13,763 bases of DNA from assembly GCA_046594105.1 (NCBI GenBank), contig JBKJQB010000097.1:1-13763 (forward strand). The letters are read 5' to 3'. Positions 6,101 through 13,311 of this stretch are shown here, piece by piece. The position numbers were made by a program, and so were the translations under genes. Numbering within the stretch: the first letter of the stretch is position 1; every line of letters begins with the position of its first letter. The notes under the pieces are model-generated. The model was given only the letters and a program-made list of their open reading frames with translations, was not told the origin of the DNA and did not search any database. The stretch is from JBDSGC01 sp046594105. GTDB taxonomy: Bacteria > Acidobacteriota > Thermoanaerobaculia > Gp7-AA8.

Positions 6101-9100
6101 ATGCACAAGCTTGCTGAAATCTGCGTTCGCCGACCTGTCTTCGCGACGGTGATCATCCTCTCTCTGGTGGTGGTCGGCTGGTTCGGCTACCTGCAACTGG
6201 GAGTGGATCGTTTCCCCAAGGTGGACATTCCAACCATCACCATCACCACCCGCCTGGTCGGCGCCGCACCGGAAGAGATCGAGACCGACATCACCGACAA
6301 GCTGGAAGAGACGGTCAACACCATCAGCGGCATCGACCAGCTCCAGTCCATCTCGTCTGAGGGTACGTCGCAGGTCATCGTGACCTTCGTGCTGGAGAAG
6401 AATCTCGATGTGGCGGCGCAGGAAGTGCGGGATAAGGTCAACACGATTCTTGGCGAGCTGCCGAAAGACGCCGATCCCCCCATCATCCAGAAGATCGATC
6501 CCGACGCCACCCCGGTCCTGGGCATCGCGCTCTCCGGGCCCGCTCCAATCCGGGACATCTCCGAATTTGCAGACAAGAAGTTGCGCCGGCGGATCGAAGC
6601 CATCAACGGAGTGGGACAGGTGGTCATCGTCGGCGGCCGGCCGCGCCAGCTCAACGTGGTGGTCGACTCCGCCAAGCTCACCGCGGTCGGTCTGACCACC
6701 TCGCAGCTGGTAGGGGCGCTGCAGTCGCAGAACGTGCAGATTCCCGGCGGGAAGGTGGAGCAGGGTCTGCGCGACCTCACTCTGCGGACGTATGGCCGCG
6801 TGCTCTCGCCGCAGGACTTCGCGAACATTCCGCTGGCGGAGCGCAACGGCTACGTCGTCAAAGTCGGTGACGTCGCCCACATCGAGGACAGCGTCGCCGA
6901 GCCGGTCTCCATCGCTACCGTCGACGGCAAACCGGCCGTGGTCATGAACATCCGCAAGCAGTCGGGCACCAACACCGTGGAAGTGGTCGACCGCCTGAAG
7001 GCGCAGCTGGAAGAAGTCCGGGTCTCGCTGCCGAAGGGCTGGACGATGCAGATCGTGCGCGATCAGTCCGACTACGTCATCGCCGCCGTCGACGCGGTGA
7101 AAGAGCACCTCATCCTGGGGTCGCTCTTTGCCGCGCTCATCGTGTGGTTTTTCCTCTCCTCACCGAAGTTGATCGAAGCCTTCACCATGATTGCCGCCAC
7201 CATGGCGGTGTACTTCCTGCTGTTCGGTTTCCACGACCTCGCACACCGGCTGCCGACCTTTCATCTCTCCATCCTGCCCTTCCTGATTCTGTTCGCGCTT
7301 AGCTCGTGGCTGTCATCCCGCTACCGGCTGACCATGGCGGCGCGGATCGGCGCGGGCCTGGCGGCCTTCGTGGTGGCCTGCTTCATTCCGGGACCGGGGA
7401 TGACTCTCAACCCGGTGCGTTTCGCCGGCGTGCTGGTGGCCTTCGGGATGCTCCTGTACTTTTTCCGCAACTCCCGGCCGACCATCATCTCGGCGGTGGC
7501 CATCCCCAGCTCGATCATCGCCACCTTCGGCGCGATGCGTTACGAACACTTCACGCTCAACGTCATCACCCTGCTGGCCCTGACGCTCGCCGTGGGCATC
7601 GTCATCGACGACGCGGTGGTGGTGTTGGAGAACATCTTCCGTTTCATGGAAGAGAAGAAGCGCTCGCCGCACGATGCAGCGGTGGAAGGGACGAAGGAAG
7701 TGGGACTGGCCGTCATGGCCACCTCGCTCTCTCTGATTGCGGTCTTCCTGCCGGTGGCATTCATGGGCGGGATCGTAGGACGTTTCATGAACTCATTCGG
7801 CGTGACCATGGCCATCGCCATCGCCGTCTCCCTGCTTGTGTCGTTCACGCTCACGCCGATGATGTCGGCCCGCTGGTTGCGCCGCGAGGATCTGTCCCAC
7901 GGAACCTCCTCACGGGAGCGGGGGATGTACGGGCGCATCGAGCGCGTGTACTTGAAGATGCTCGATTGGTCGATGGCCCATCGCTGGGTGGTCGTCCTGG
8001 CCATGGTGGCCGCGCTGCTGTCGATCGTCCCGCTGGGCATGGCGGTCAACAAGAACTTTCTGCCATCCGATGACGAGTCGCAGTTCCAGGTGACCGCGCG
8101 CGCACCGGAGGGCTCGAGCCTGCAGACCACGCAGACGATCATGGAGTCGATCGCCAGCCGGGTCCGCAAAATCCCCGAGGTGGAGACGACCGTCATCACC
8201 ATCGGCGATGACCCGCAGGTCACCCAGAACCTGGGCAGCATCTACGTGAAACTCGTTCCGGTGAACAAGCGGAAGCGCGATCAGTTCGCAGTCATGGCCG
8301 AGGTGCGCGACCAACTGATGCCGCAATACGCGCGACTGAAGCTGCGGACTTCCGTCGGTCCGGTCAATATATTTGGCGGTGGCGTCAACGCCGACATCAT
8401 GTATTGGATCGGCGGGCCCGACCTGAACAAGCTCGAGAAGTACTCCGATACCCTGCTGGCCAGGCTTCGCGACATGCATACGCAGGGCGCAGTGGATCCT
8501 GACACCAACCTGATCACCGGCAAGCCGGAGTTGGGCGTGCGCATCGACCGCGACAAAGCCGCCGACCTCGGCGTGCGCGTCCAGGACATCGCCTCCACAC
8601 TCAACGTGCTCGTCGGCGGATTGAAAGTCACCGATTACTACGAGGGCGGCGAGCAGTACGAAGTCCACGTGCGGGCCGAACATGAGTACCGCAAGGATCC
8701 GCAGGGCATCGCCCAGGCCCAGGTGCCGTCCAGCAGCGGACGAGCCGTTCAGCTTCGTGACGTCGTCAGCATCACGCCAGGGTCCGGACCTTCGTCCATC
8801 AACCGCATCGCCCGTCAGCGACAGGTCATGCTCACCGCAAACATGGCGCCGGGCACCTCGGCGCAGACAGTCATGGATGCGCTGGTCAAGGAAACGCAGG
8901 ACCTCAAGATGCCCCCGGAGTACGCGTCGGGATTCACCGGCCGCTCACGCGAGCAGGGCCGCGCCTTCTCCAACTTCATGCTGGCCTTCCTGCTCTCGAT
9001 CATCTTCATGTACCTGATCCTCGCCGCGCAGTTCGAGAGCTGGGTCCATCCAGTGACCATTCTGCTGGCGCTGCCGCTGACGGTCCCCTTCGCGCTGTTC

Positions 9101-9529
9101 TCGATTCTGGTTCTCAACCAGTCGCTCAACATCTTCTCGATGCTGGGGATCCTGGTGTTGTTCGGCATCGTCAAGAAGAACGGCATCCTGCAGATCGACC
9201 ACACCAACGGACTGCGCGCCAAGGGGATGCCACGTGCCGAGGCCATCCGGGAAGCAAATCGCGACCGGCTGCGGCCGATTCTCATGACTACGCTTGCCTT
9301 CGTGGCCGGCATGATCCCGCTGGTCGTCTCCAGCGGAACGGGCGCCGCGACCAACCGCGCCATCGGCTCGGTGATCATGGGCGGCCAGACGCTCGCGCTG
9401 CTCCTGACCCTTCTGGCGACGCCGGTGGCCTATTCGCTATTCGACGATCTTCAGGAGAAGTTCCAGAGCCGGAAGACCTCGGACGAAGAAGAGATGATGA
9501 CGGGGGAAGAGCCGGTCGTCGTCCACTGA
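6101..9529 (+). CDS. RND (HAE1-like) efflux pump permease with an extra membrane insertion
   Basis: This proton-driven inner-membrane exporter of the AcrB/MdtBC-like superfamily has 1142 residues. Seen: TM1 at about 11-30. The periplasmic porter region is about 31-336, beginning LGVDRFPKVDIPTITITT. The TM4 proton-relay pair D503-D504 lies in LAVGIVIDDAVVVLEN. The second porter region is about 651-957. The TM10 lysine region FGIVKKNGILQIDHTN is at 1021-1036, and the last helices follow to about 1112. These residues match the AcrB relay (Asp-Asp and Lys), so the pump should be active. HAE1 pumps are typically 1030-1060 residues. The excess is explained by about 100 residues (about 354-456) of additional hydrophobic segments between TM2 and TM3. 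Charged residues end the protein (DEEEMMTGEE). It is preceded by a repeat-bearing 351-bp gap and a truncated adaptor gene. Confidence 0.95.
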   Translation: MHKLAEICVRRPVFATVIILSLVVVGWFGYLQLGVDRFPKVDIPTITITTRLVGAAPEEIETDITDKLEETVNTISGIDQLQSISSEGTSQVIVTFVLEKNLDVAAQEVRDKVNTILGELPKDADPPIIQKIDPDATPVLGIALSGPAPIRDISEFADKKLRRRIEAINGVGQVVIVGGRPRQLNVVVDSAKLTAVGLTTSQLVGALQSQNVQIPGGKVEQGLRDLTLRTYGRVLSPQDFANIPLAERNGYVVKVGDVAHIEDSVAEPVSIATVDGKPAVVMNIRKQSGTNTVEVVDRLKAQLEEVRVSLPKGWTMQIVRDQSDYVIAAVDAVKEHLILGSLFAALIVWFFLSSPKLIEAFTMIAATMAVYFLLFGFHDLAHRLPTFHLSILPFLILFALSSWLSSRYRLTMAARIGAGLAAFVVACFIPGPGMTLNPVRFAGVLVAFGMLLYFFRNSRPTIISAVAIPSSIIATFGAMRYEHFTLNVITLLALTLAVGIVIDDAVVVLENIFRFMEEKKRSPHDAAVEGTKEVGLAVMATSLSLIAVFLPVAFMGGIVGRFMNSFGVTMAIAIAVSLLVSFTLTPMMSARWLRREDLSHGTSSRERGMYGRIERVYLKMLDWSMAHRWVVVLAMVAALLSIVPLGMAVNKNFLPSDDESQFQVTARAPEGSSLQTTQTIMESIASRVRKIPEVETTVITIGDDPQVTQNLGSIYVKLVPVNKRKRDQFAVMAEVRDQLMPQYARLKLRTSVGPVNIFGGGVNADIMYWIGGPDLNKLEKYSDTLLARLRDMHTQGAVDPDTNLITGKPELGVRIDRDKAADLGVRVQDIASTLNVLVGGLKVTDYYEGGEQYEVHVRAEHEYRKDPQGIAQAQVPSSSGRAVQLRDVVSITPGSGPSSINRIARQRQVMLTANMAPGTSAQTVMDALVKETQDLKMPPEYASGFTGRSREQGRAFSNFMLAFLLSIIFMYLILAAQFESWVHPVTILLALPLTVPFALFSILVLNQSLNIFSMLGILVLFGIVKKNGILQIDHTNGLRAKGMPRAEAIREANRDRLRPILMTTLAFVAGMIPLVVSSGTGAATNRAIGSVIMGGQTLALLLTLLATPVAYSLFDDLQEKFQSRKTSDEEEMMTGEEPVVVH

Positions 9530-9941
9530 CGAATGGCGATGGTTTTCCCGCCCTTTTTCTTTGAGGGCAACCGTCATCGTGAACGGCGCGATGCGCGGAC
9601 TCTGAGCAGCCGTCGGACGTTTCAGTCCCGTAGGGACGATTGAGCGCTAGCCCAGCACTTCAGTGCTGGGTTGAGTGGACCCAGAAAGGCGAGTCCCGTA
9701 GGGACGATTGAGCGGCTCCCGGGGACGATGTCGCCGCTCCGCGGCTTCCTGAGCTTCCTGTCTTGAAACCCAGCGCTGACGCGCTGGGCTACCGAGATTC
9801 CGCCGCTCCGCGGCTGCGGCTGGCCCGACTTCGGACTAGCTTCCAGCCGGCGCTACTAGGCGAGCTCCCGCGGGCAGGATGCCCGCGGCACGGCCGGCAG
9901 GATGCCGGGGCTACGAGAGGCGGCCATTTCCCAACGACCCC
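9530..9941. other. Intergenic region after the pump gene
   Basis: No gene is supported on either strand; a 60-codon open frame at 9763-9945 reads straight through the palindromes. Positions 9530-9623 show no clear signal beyond a weak GCCCT/AGGGC stem at 9550-9568 with no following T-run. Positions 9624-9908 are the palindromic repeat array. The 33 bp after that lead into the promoter of the GntR-ABC cassette. Confidence 0.6.
9624..9908. repeat. Dense array of palindromic repeats, two of them duplicated
   Basis: A 23-bp unit containing GTCCC-gta-GGGAC is exactly repeated at 9624-9646 and 9692-9714. Between the copies is CCCAGCAC-ttca-GTGCTGGG (9651-9670). The 15-bp unit CGCCGCTCCGCGGCT occurs at 9732-9746 and 9801-9815. 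CCCAGCGC-tgac-GCGCTGGG lies at 9769-9788. CCGCGGGC-aggat-GCCCGCGG (9868-9888) and CCGGC-aggat-GCCGG (9894-9908) share the same AGGAT loop. At least eight stems occur in 285 bp. They differ in stem sequence but reuse a few loops (TTCA, AGGAT, TCC, GTA), suggesting several small repeat families inserted together, as in REP/BIME clusters. The position between the pump gene and the next promoter fits mRNA 3'-end protection or transcription insulation (inference). Confidence 0.8.
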
Positions 9942-9970
9942 TTGACAGGAACGGCGTTGCGACTTACTGT
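9942..9970 (+). promoter_or_regulatory. Sigma70-type promoter of the GntR-ABC cassette
   Basis: TTGACA (9942-9947) is a perfect -35 consensus. A spacer of exactly 17 bp precedes TACTGT (9965-9970), which matches four of six -10 bases. The first coding start is 35 bp downstream. The -10 element lies inside the left arm of the palindrome at 9961-9994, so binding there would block RNA polymerase. Confidence 0.65.
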
Positions 9971-9994
9971 ACTAGGCAACTAGGACAGTAAGTC
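9961..9994. promoter_or_regulatory. 34-bp palindromic operator, probably for the GntR regulator
   Basis: GACTTACTGT (9961-9970) is the exact reverse complement of ACAGTAAGTC (9985-9994). The inner parts also pair, CTAG with CTAG, around a GCAA centre. This gives 15-bp arms with one mismatch. The core TGTACTAG...CTAGGACA resembles the TGTACTA/TAGTACA-type sites of YtrA-subfamily GntR regulators. It covers the -10 element of the promoter in front of the gntR gene, as expected for autorepression. The same sequence could fold into a hairpin in the 5' end of the transcript. Confidence 0.7.
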
Positions 9995-10004
9995 AGGAGC
10001 GGTC

Positions 10005-10079
10005 ATGAAAACCTTCGCCATCGTACTTCTCTGCACCGCTTCCGTCGCCGCCGCCGATCCCTCGTGGCAGGTCTGGTGA
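10005..10079 (+). CDS. 24-residue signal-peptide-like leader ORF
   Basis: A small ORF encodes MKTFAIVLLCTASVAAAD and then PSWQVW. Seen: ATG at 10005 with AGGAG (9995-9999) 5 nt upstream, the best ribosome site near the promoter. The N-terminus has a Lys, a hydrophobic core (residues 4-14) and an AAA cleavage-like end, leaving at most seven residues (DPSWQVW). The stop at 10077-10079 is 4 bp before the GntR ATG, whose own ribosome site is poor, so the regulator may depend on coupled translation of this ORF. It could be an exported signal peptide, a regulatory leader, or the 5' remnant of a lost secreted-protein gene. No family is recognised. Coding status is inferred from the ribosome site and composition only. 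Confidence 0.5.
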   Translation: MKTFAIVLLCTASVAAADPSWQVW

Positions 10080-10083
10080 TCGC

Positions 10084-10479
10084 ATGTTCGCCATCAATCC
10101 CAGCGATCCCGCACCGATCTGGCGTCAGATCGAAGAGGGCGTCCGGCGGCTGATTGCGCTCGGTGCTCTGCAGCCCGGGGGCGCCGTCCCGTCGGTGCGC
10201 GATCTGGCGCGCGATCTCCGCGTCAACCCGAACACCGTGGCCCGCGCGTACCAACGGCTCTCCGAGGGTGGAGTGTTGATGGTGAAACGGGGAGAGGGGA
10301 CGTTTGTGGCGGCCGCGCCCTCACAGCCGAAGAAAGCGGAGCGCAACGACGCGCTCCGGGAAGCAGCATCAAGGTATGCATCGACGGCCATCGCCGTCGG
10401 CGTGGACGTCGACGATGCGGTCGAGGAGCTCGAGCAGAGCTTCGGGCGGATCGTCCGCGAGCACAGGAGGAAATCATGA
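10084..10479 (+). CDS. GntR-family regulator, YtrA subfamily
   Basis: This 131-residue predicted repressor has a winged-helix DNA-binding domain at about 11-76. PIWRQIEEGVRRLIALG is followed by LQPGGAVPSVRDLARDL, the recognition region RVNPNTVARAYQRLSEGG (46-63) and the wing RGEGTFVA (69-76). Only about 55 residues follow, with a helical C-terminus. Short length without a FadR- or UTRA-type effector domain defines the YtrA subfamily, which usually controls an adjacent ABC transporter. The stop overlaps the ATP-binding gene start (ATGA). The 34-bp palindrome over the cassette promoter is the likely binding site. How the short C-terminal part senses a signal is unknown; in YtrA systems cell-envelope antibiotics induce expression. 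Confidence 0.9.
   Translation: MFAINPSDPAPIWRQIEEGVRRLIALGALQPGGAVPSVRDLARDLRVNPNTVARAYQRLSEGGVLMVKRGEGTFVAAAPSQPKKAERNDALREAASRYASTAIAVGVDVDDAVEELEQSFGRIVREHRRKS
10465..10470 (+). promoter_or_regulatory. Strong ribosome binding site of the ABC ATPase gene
   Basis: A perfect AGGAGG lies 5 nt before the ATG at 10476 and inside the 3' end of the regulator gene. It fixes the first ATG as the start rather than the in-frame ATG at 10485. It also suggests that the ATPase is made in larger amounts than the regulator, whose own site is weak. Confidence 0.7.
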
Positions 10480-11372
10480 CGGACATGGCCATCCAACTCT
10501 CAGACATCCAAGTCTCGTACGGCCGCAAGGTCGCCGTCGACGGGGTCACCATGCAAATCCCCAGGGGCTCGGTCTATGCACTGCTCGGCCGCAACGGCGC
10601 CGGCAAGTCGTCGCTGGTCCGCTGTCTCCTGGGACAGATCCGCGCCGATCACGGCTCCGCTCAGATCCTGGGCGAAGACGTGTGGACTCGACGCGCGCAG
10701 CTGATGAACCGCGTCGCCGTGGTCAGCGAAGAGTCCGACGCGCCGCCGGAGATGAGCGTGGCGGCTCTCTCGCGTTTCTGCGGAAGCCTGTATGAAACGT
10801 GGGATCAGGTAGGGCTCGAGGCGCGCCTGCGCTCGTTCGATATTCCGCTGACCAGCCGCTTCGGCAGCTTGTCCAAGGGGCAGAAGAAGCAGGTGTCCCT
10901 GGCGCTGGCGCTGGCCATGTCGCCTGAGGTCATCGTCCTCGACGACCCGACCCTGGGCCTCGATGTCGTCGCGCGCAAGTCGCTGTTCGAAGAGGTCATC
11001 GCCGACCTGGCCGATCGCGGGACGACCATGCTGGTCACCACGCACGATATGGCCGGGATCGAAATGTTCGCAGACCGCGTGGGCATCCTGCGCAACGGGC
11101 ATCTGGTCCTGGACGAAGAGGTGGAAGCGCTGAAGTCGCGCTTCCGGCGGATCCGCTTTCCATCCCAGCCTGTGGCACTGGAAACGATGCAGTTGAAGAC
11201 GGCGCAGATGAAGAGCTGGGGAAGCGGCGCCGAGGCGGTGGTGAGCAACTACGACGATGTGGCGTTCGAAAGGCTGCGCGGTTCCGCCGGCATGAGCGCC
11301 TCGGAAGTGTCGGCCATGACCCTGGAAGAGATCTTCCTCGCGGTGGCCGAAGAAAAGGGGGCATCGTCATGA
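10476..11372 (+). CDS. ABC transporter ATP-binding protein (YtrB/CcmA-like) with divergent catalytic residues
   Basis: This 298-residue ABC ATPase is the motor of the adjacent permease. Seen: Walker A GRNGAGKS (38-45), signature LSKGQ (132-136), Walker B VIVLDDPTLGLD (152-163) and H-loop His190. Two key positions differ from the canonical forms. The catalytic Glu after Walker B is Asp (D157), and the Q-loop region reads VVSEE (82-86) with Glu where Gln is usual. Such changes occur among YtrB-like ATPases near GntR regulators, so they may be subfamily traits, but they predict slower hydrolysis. A C-terminal extension of about 85 residues (after about 212) resembles the accessory domain of this group. 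AGGAGG at 10465-10470 lies 5 nt before the ATG. The start overlaps the regulator stop and the stop overlaps the permease ATG by 4 bp. Confidence 0.92.
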   Translation: MTDMAIQLSDIQVSYGRKVAVDGVTMQIPRGSVYALLGRNGAGKSSLVRCLLGQIRADHGSAQILGEDVWTRRAQLMNRVAVVSEESDAPPEMSVAALSRFCGSLYETWDQVGLEARLRSFDIPLTSRFGSLSKGQKKQVSLALALAMSPEVIVLDDPTLGLDVVARKSLFEEVIADLADRGTTMLVTTHDMAGIEMFADRVGILRNGHLVLDEEVEALKSRFRRIRFPSQPVALETMQLKTAQMKSWGSGAEAVVSNYDDVAFERLRGSAGMSASEVSAMTLEEIFLAVAEEKGASS

Positions 11373-13297
11373 ACTCGACCATGGTCATTGCCCGGCGCGA
11401 GATTGCCGACAAGAAGTTCGTTCTGGTCACCGCGGTGGCCTTCGCGGTGCTGCCGTTCCTTCTGGCCATCGTTCCCGGAACCAATCTGAAGAGTTCCGGG
11501 ATCCTGGTCGCGGCCACGATTTTCGCAAGCGGGTTCGCCGGCGCCCTGGCACTGATCCTCGGCGCCAGCTTCATCGGCCGCGACATCACCGAAGCGCGCA
11601 TGTCGTTCTACTTCTCGCGCCCGGTGGGATCGGCGGCGATCTGGTTCGGCAAGCTGAGCGCGGCCCTGCTTATCGTCGGTCTCTCATTCGTCATCATCTT
11701 CACGCCGGGATGGCTGGTGTCGGCGGCCAATGGCGCCTGGAAAAAAACGTTTCCCTTCGAGATCGGTGTAGCGATGACCGCCGTTCTCGGCGCCTGCCTG
11801 GCCTTCTTTCTGATCGCGCATGTGCTCGGCACGTTTGTACGCTCCCGGTCGGCCTGGATCGCGCTCGACTTCGGCATCAGCGTGGTGCTGGGCTTCGGCA
11901 TCTGGATCATGCTGAGACGTCTGTTCCTTGGCGGAGCGACGATTCTGTTCTCGCGGGTAGCCCTGGGTCTGGCGGCCGGACTGGCCCTCTCGATCATCGG
12001 CGCCGGTGCATTTCAGCTCTCGAACGGGCGGACCGATCGCGTTCGCAGTCATCTGGCGCTCTCGCGGTTTCTCTGGGTTGCCGCCAGCGTCGTGGTGCTG
12101 ATCGCGGGTGCGTTCGTCTGGTGGGTGGCCTCCGCCACTCCTCAGGATCTGATCAGCTTCTACACGGAGAATCAGTCGTCACAGGGGAATGCCGTCGTCG
12201 TGGCAGGGCGAGCCCGCCATCGCGCTGACTATCACGCAGCGTTCCTCATGGACCCTGCAACCGGAGCCTTTGAAAGGATCCAGCCGGGTAACTGGTACAA
12301 GGCTGAATTCGTAGCCAGGGGATCGAAGCTGCTGGAGATCACGCGTTCGCCCAGCTCCGGGAACGCCGACGTGTTCCTCCGCGATGCGCGGCCGGGATCC
12401 TCGCGCTTCGATCCACGCGTCTCCGTGGCGAGGCTATGGGATTCGCGAGTGGCGGTTACAGACGATGCCAGCCGGATGGCCGTCTTTGACGAAGCCAGCT
12501 TGTCCCTGTACGACCTGGCCTCCCGGCGCTCGCTCGGGTCCGTGCAGGTGCCCACCAATCTGGGCCGCGTCACGGCGATGTTCTTTCCTTCGAACGCCGT
12601 GGTGCGACTCTATCTTCTGCCGCAGCAGGGAGTGTGCGCAGGGTGCGTTCCTCAGTCTCAGCCGCGCACGCTCTCCATCTTCGAGTTCGACAGTTCCAGC
12701 CGCAGGCTGACCCAGACCGGCGCGGCACAGCTCGGCGTCAATCATTACGCGCGGCTGGGTGTTTCGGCCGACGGGTCGCGGATGCTCGTCCGGACTGATC
12801 GATCTTTGACGATTCACGATGCCCGCACCGGCGCGCAGCAGACGTTGGCTCCCGGCGGAGAGCTTGGCTACGCCACCACGTTTCTCCAGGACGGGGGAGC
12901 GGCGGTCGCGGTGAAGAACGGCGAGAGAGCAGAGCTCCGGATCGTCAACGCTGATGGGAGCGAACGGCGCTCGATTCCGCTGGGCGACGTGCGTCGCATC
13001 TGGCCGATCCGGGAAGTGGCGCCGGGAAAACTCGTCGCGGGCGTCTCTCATAGTCAGGAAGCGGAAGGGGGTTGGGAAGTGCTCTCCCTCGATGCCTCCA
13101 CCGGCCAGATCCTTCAGCGCCAGCCCAACCTGCGCGCGGCGTTTGGTGATGGATTGATGTGGTGGAACGGAACCGATCCTCGCCGCGGTCTGATCAATCC
13201 GGCGCAGCTGTATCAGGGAAAGCAAGGCGGGAAGGAAGGCCTGGTGCGCTGGAACGCGCTCACGGGCGAGAAGAAGGTGCTGGTGCCAGGGGCGTAG
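11369..13297 (+). CDS. ABC-2-type permease fused to a C-terminal beta-propeller-like domain
   Basis: This 642-residue membrane protein has two parts. The first 257 residues form about seven hydrophobic helices (about 17-35, 44-70, 88-116, 132-157, 163-182, 190-217, 230-255), with the N-terminal IARREIADKKF and a charged GRDITEARMSFYFSRPVG region (70-87) typical of ABC-2 permeases. Residues 258-642 are soluble. They consist of repeated beta-rich units such as LSLYDLASRRSLGSVQV (378-394), LTIHDARTGAQQTLAPGG (480-497), LSLDASTGQILQRQ (572-585) and VRWNALTGEKKVL (626-638). The D-x-(x)-T/S-G/R pattern is like that of WD40/PQQ-type propellers. With an odd helix number and a cytoplasmic N-terminus, the domain would be periplasmic. 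It also has CAGC (423-426). AAGGGGG lies 7 nt before the ATG, and the start overlaps the ATPase stop. ABC-2 permeases normally end after six helices, so the propeller is the unusual part. The substrate is unknown. Confidence 0.87.
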   Translation: MNSTMVIARREIADKKFVLVTAVAFAVLPFLLAIVPGTNLKSSGILVAATIFASGFAGALALILGASFIGRDITEARMSFYFSRPVGSAAIWFGKLSAALLIVGLSFVIIFTPGWLVSAANGAWKKTFPFEIGVAMTAVLGACLAFFLIAHVLGTFVRSRSAWIALDFGISVVLGFGIWIMLRRLFLGGATILFSRVALGLAAGLALSIIGAGAFQLSNGRTDRVRSHLALSRFLWVAASVVVLIAGAFVWWVASATPQDLISFYTENQSSQGNAVVVAGRARHRADYHAAFLMDPATGAFERIQPGNWYKAEFVARGSKLLEITRSPSSGNADVFLRDARPGSSRFDPRVSVARLWDSRVAVTDDASRMAVFDEASLSLYDLASRRSLGSVQVPTNLGRVTAMFFPSNAVVRLYLLPQQGVCAGCVPQSQPRTLSIFEFDSSSRRLTQTGAAQLGVNHYARLGVSADGSRMLVRTDRSLTIHDARTGAQQTLAPGGELGYATTFLQDGGAAVAVKNGERAELRIVNADGSERRSIPLGDVRRIWPIREVAPGKLVAGVSHSQEAEGGWEVLSLDASTGQILQRQPNLRAAFGDGLMWWNGTDPRRGLINPAQLYQGKQGGKEGLVRWNALTGEKKVLVPGA

Positions 13298-13311
13298 TTT
13301 GCCGTTTGGCG

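Noticed and set aside
5746..6117. 123-codon open frame after the adaptor stop
   Set aside because: It translates decayed adaptor sequence in a wrong frame and then the hairpin repeats, with no domain or ribosome site support.
5975..7108. 377-codon minus-strand open frame across the pump gene start
   Set aside because: It is His/Asp/Arg-rich shadow coding opposite the RND gene, crosses the repeat cluster, and has no motifs.
7160..7468. Mobile element inserted in the pump gene
   Set aside because: The extra segment keeps the frame, matches the codon and base composition of its surroundings, and has no terminal repeats, so it looks like an old protein insertion or duplication.
7306..8073. 255-codon plus-strand open frame inside the pump gene
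   Set aside because: It is an alternative frame of the RND coding sequence with Gly/Arg/His-rich shadow composition.
9550..9568. Terminator after the pump gene
   Set aside because: The stem is only 5 bp (GCCCT/AGGGC), the T-run is in the loop rather than after the stem, and the downstream sequence is not T-rich.
9624..9815. Possible CRISPR array
   Set aside because: Only two copies of each repeat exist, spacers are irregular and themselves palindromic, and no cas genes are nearby.
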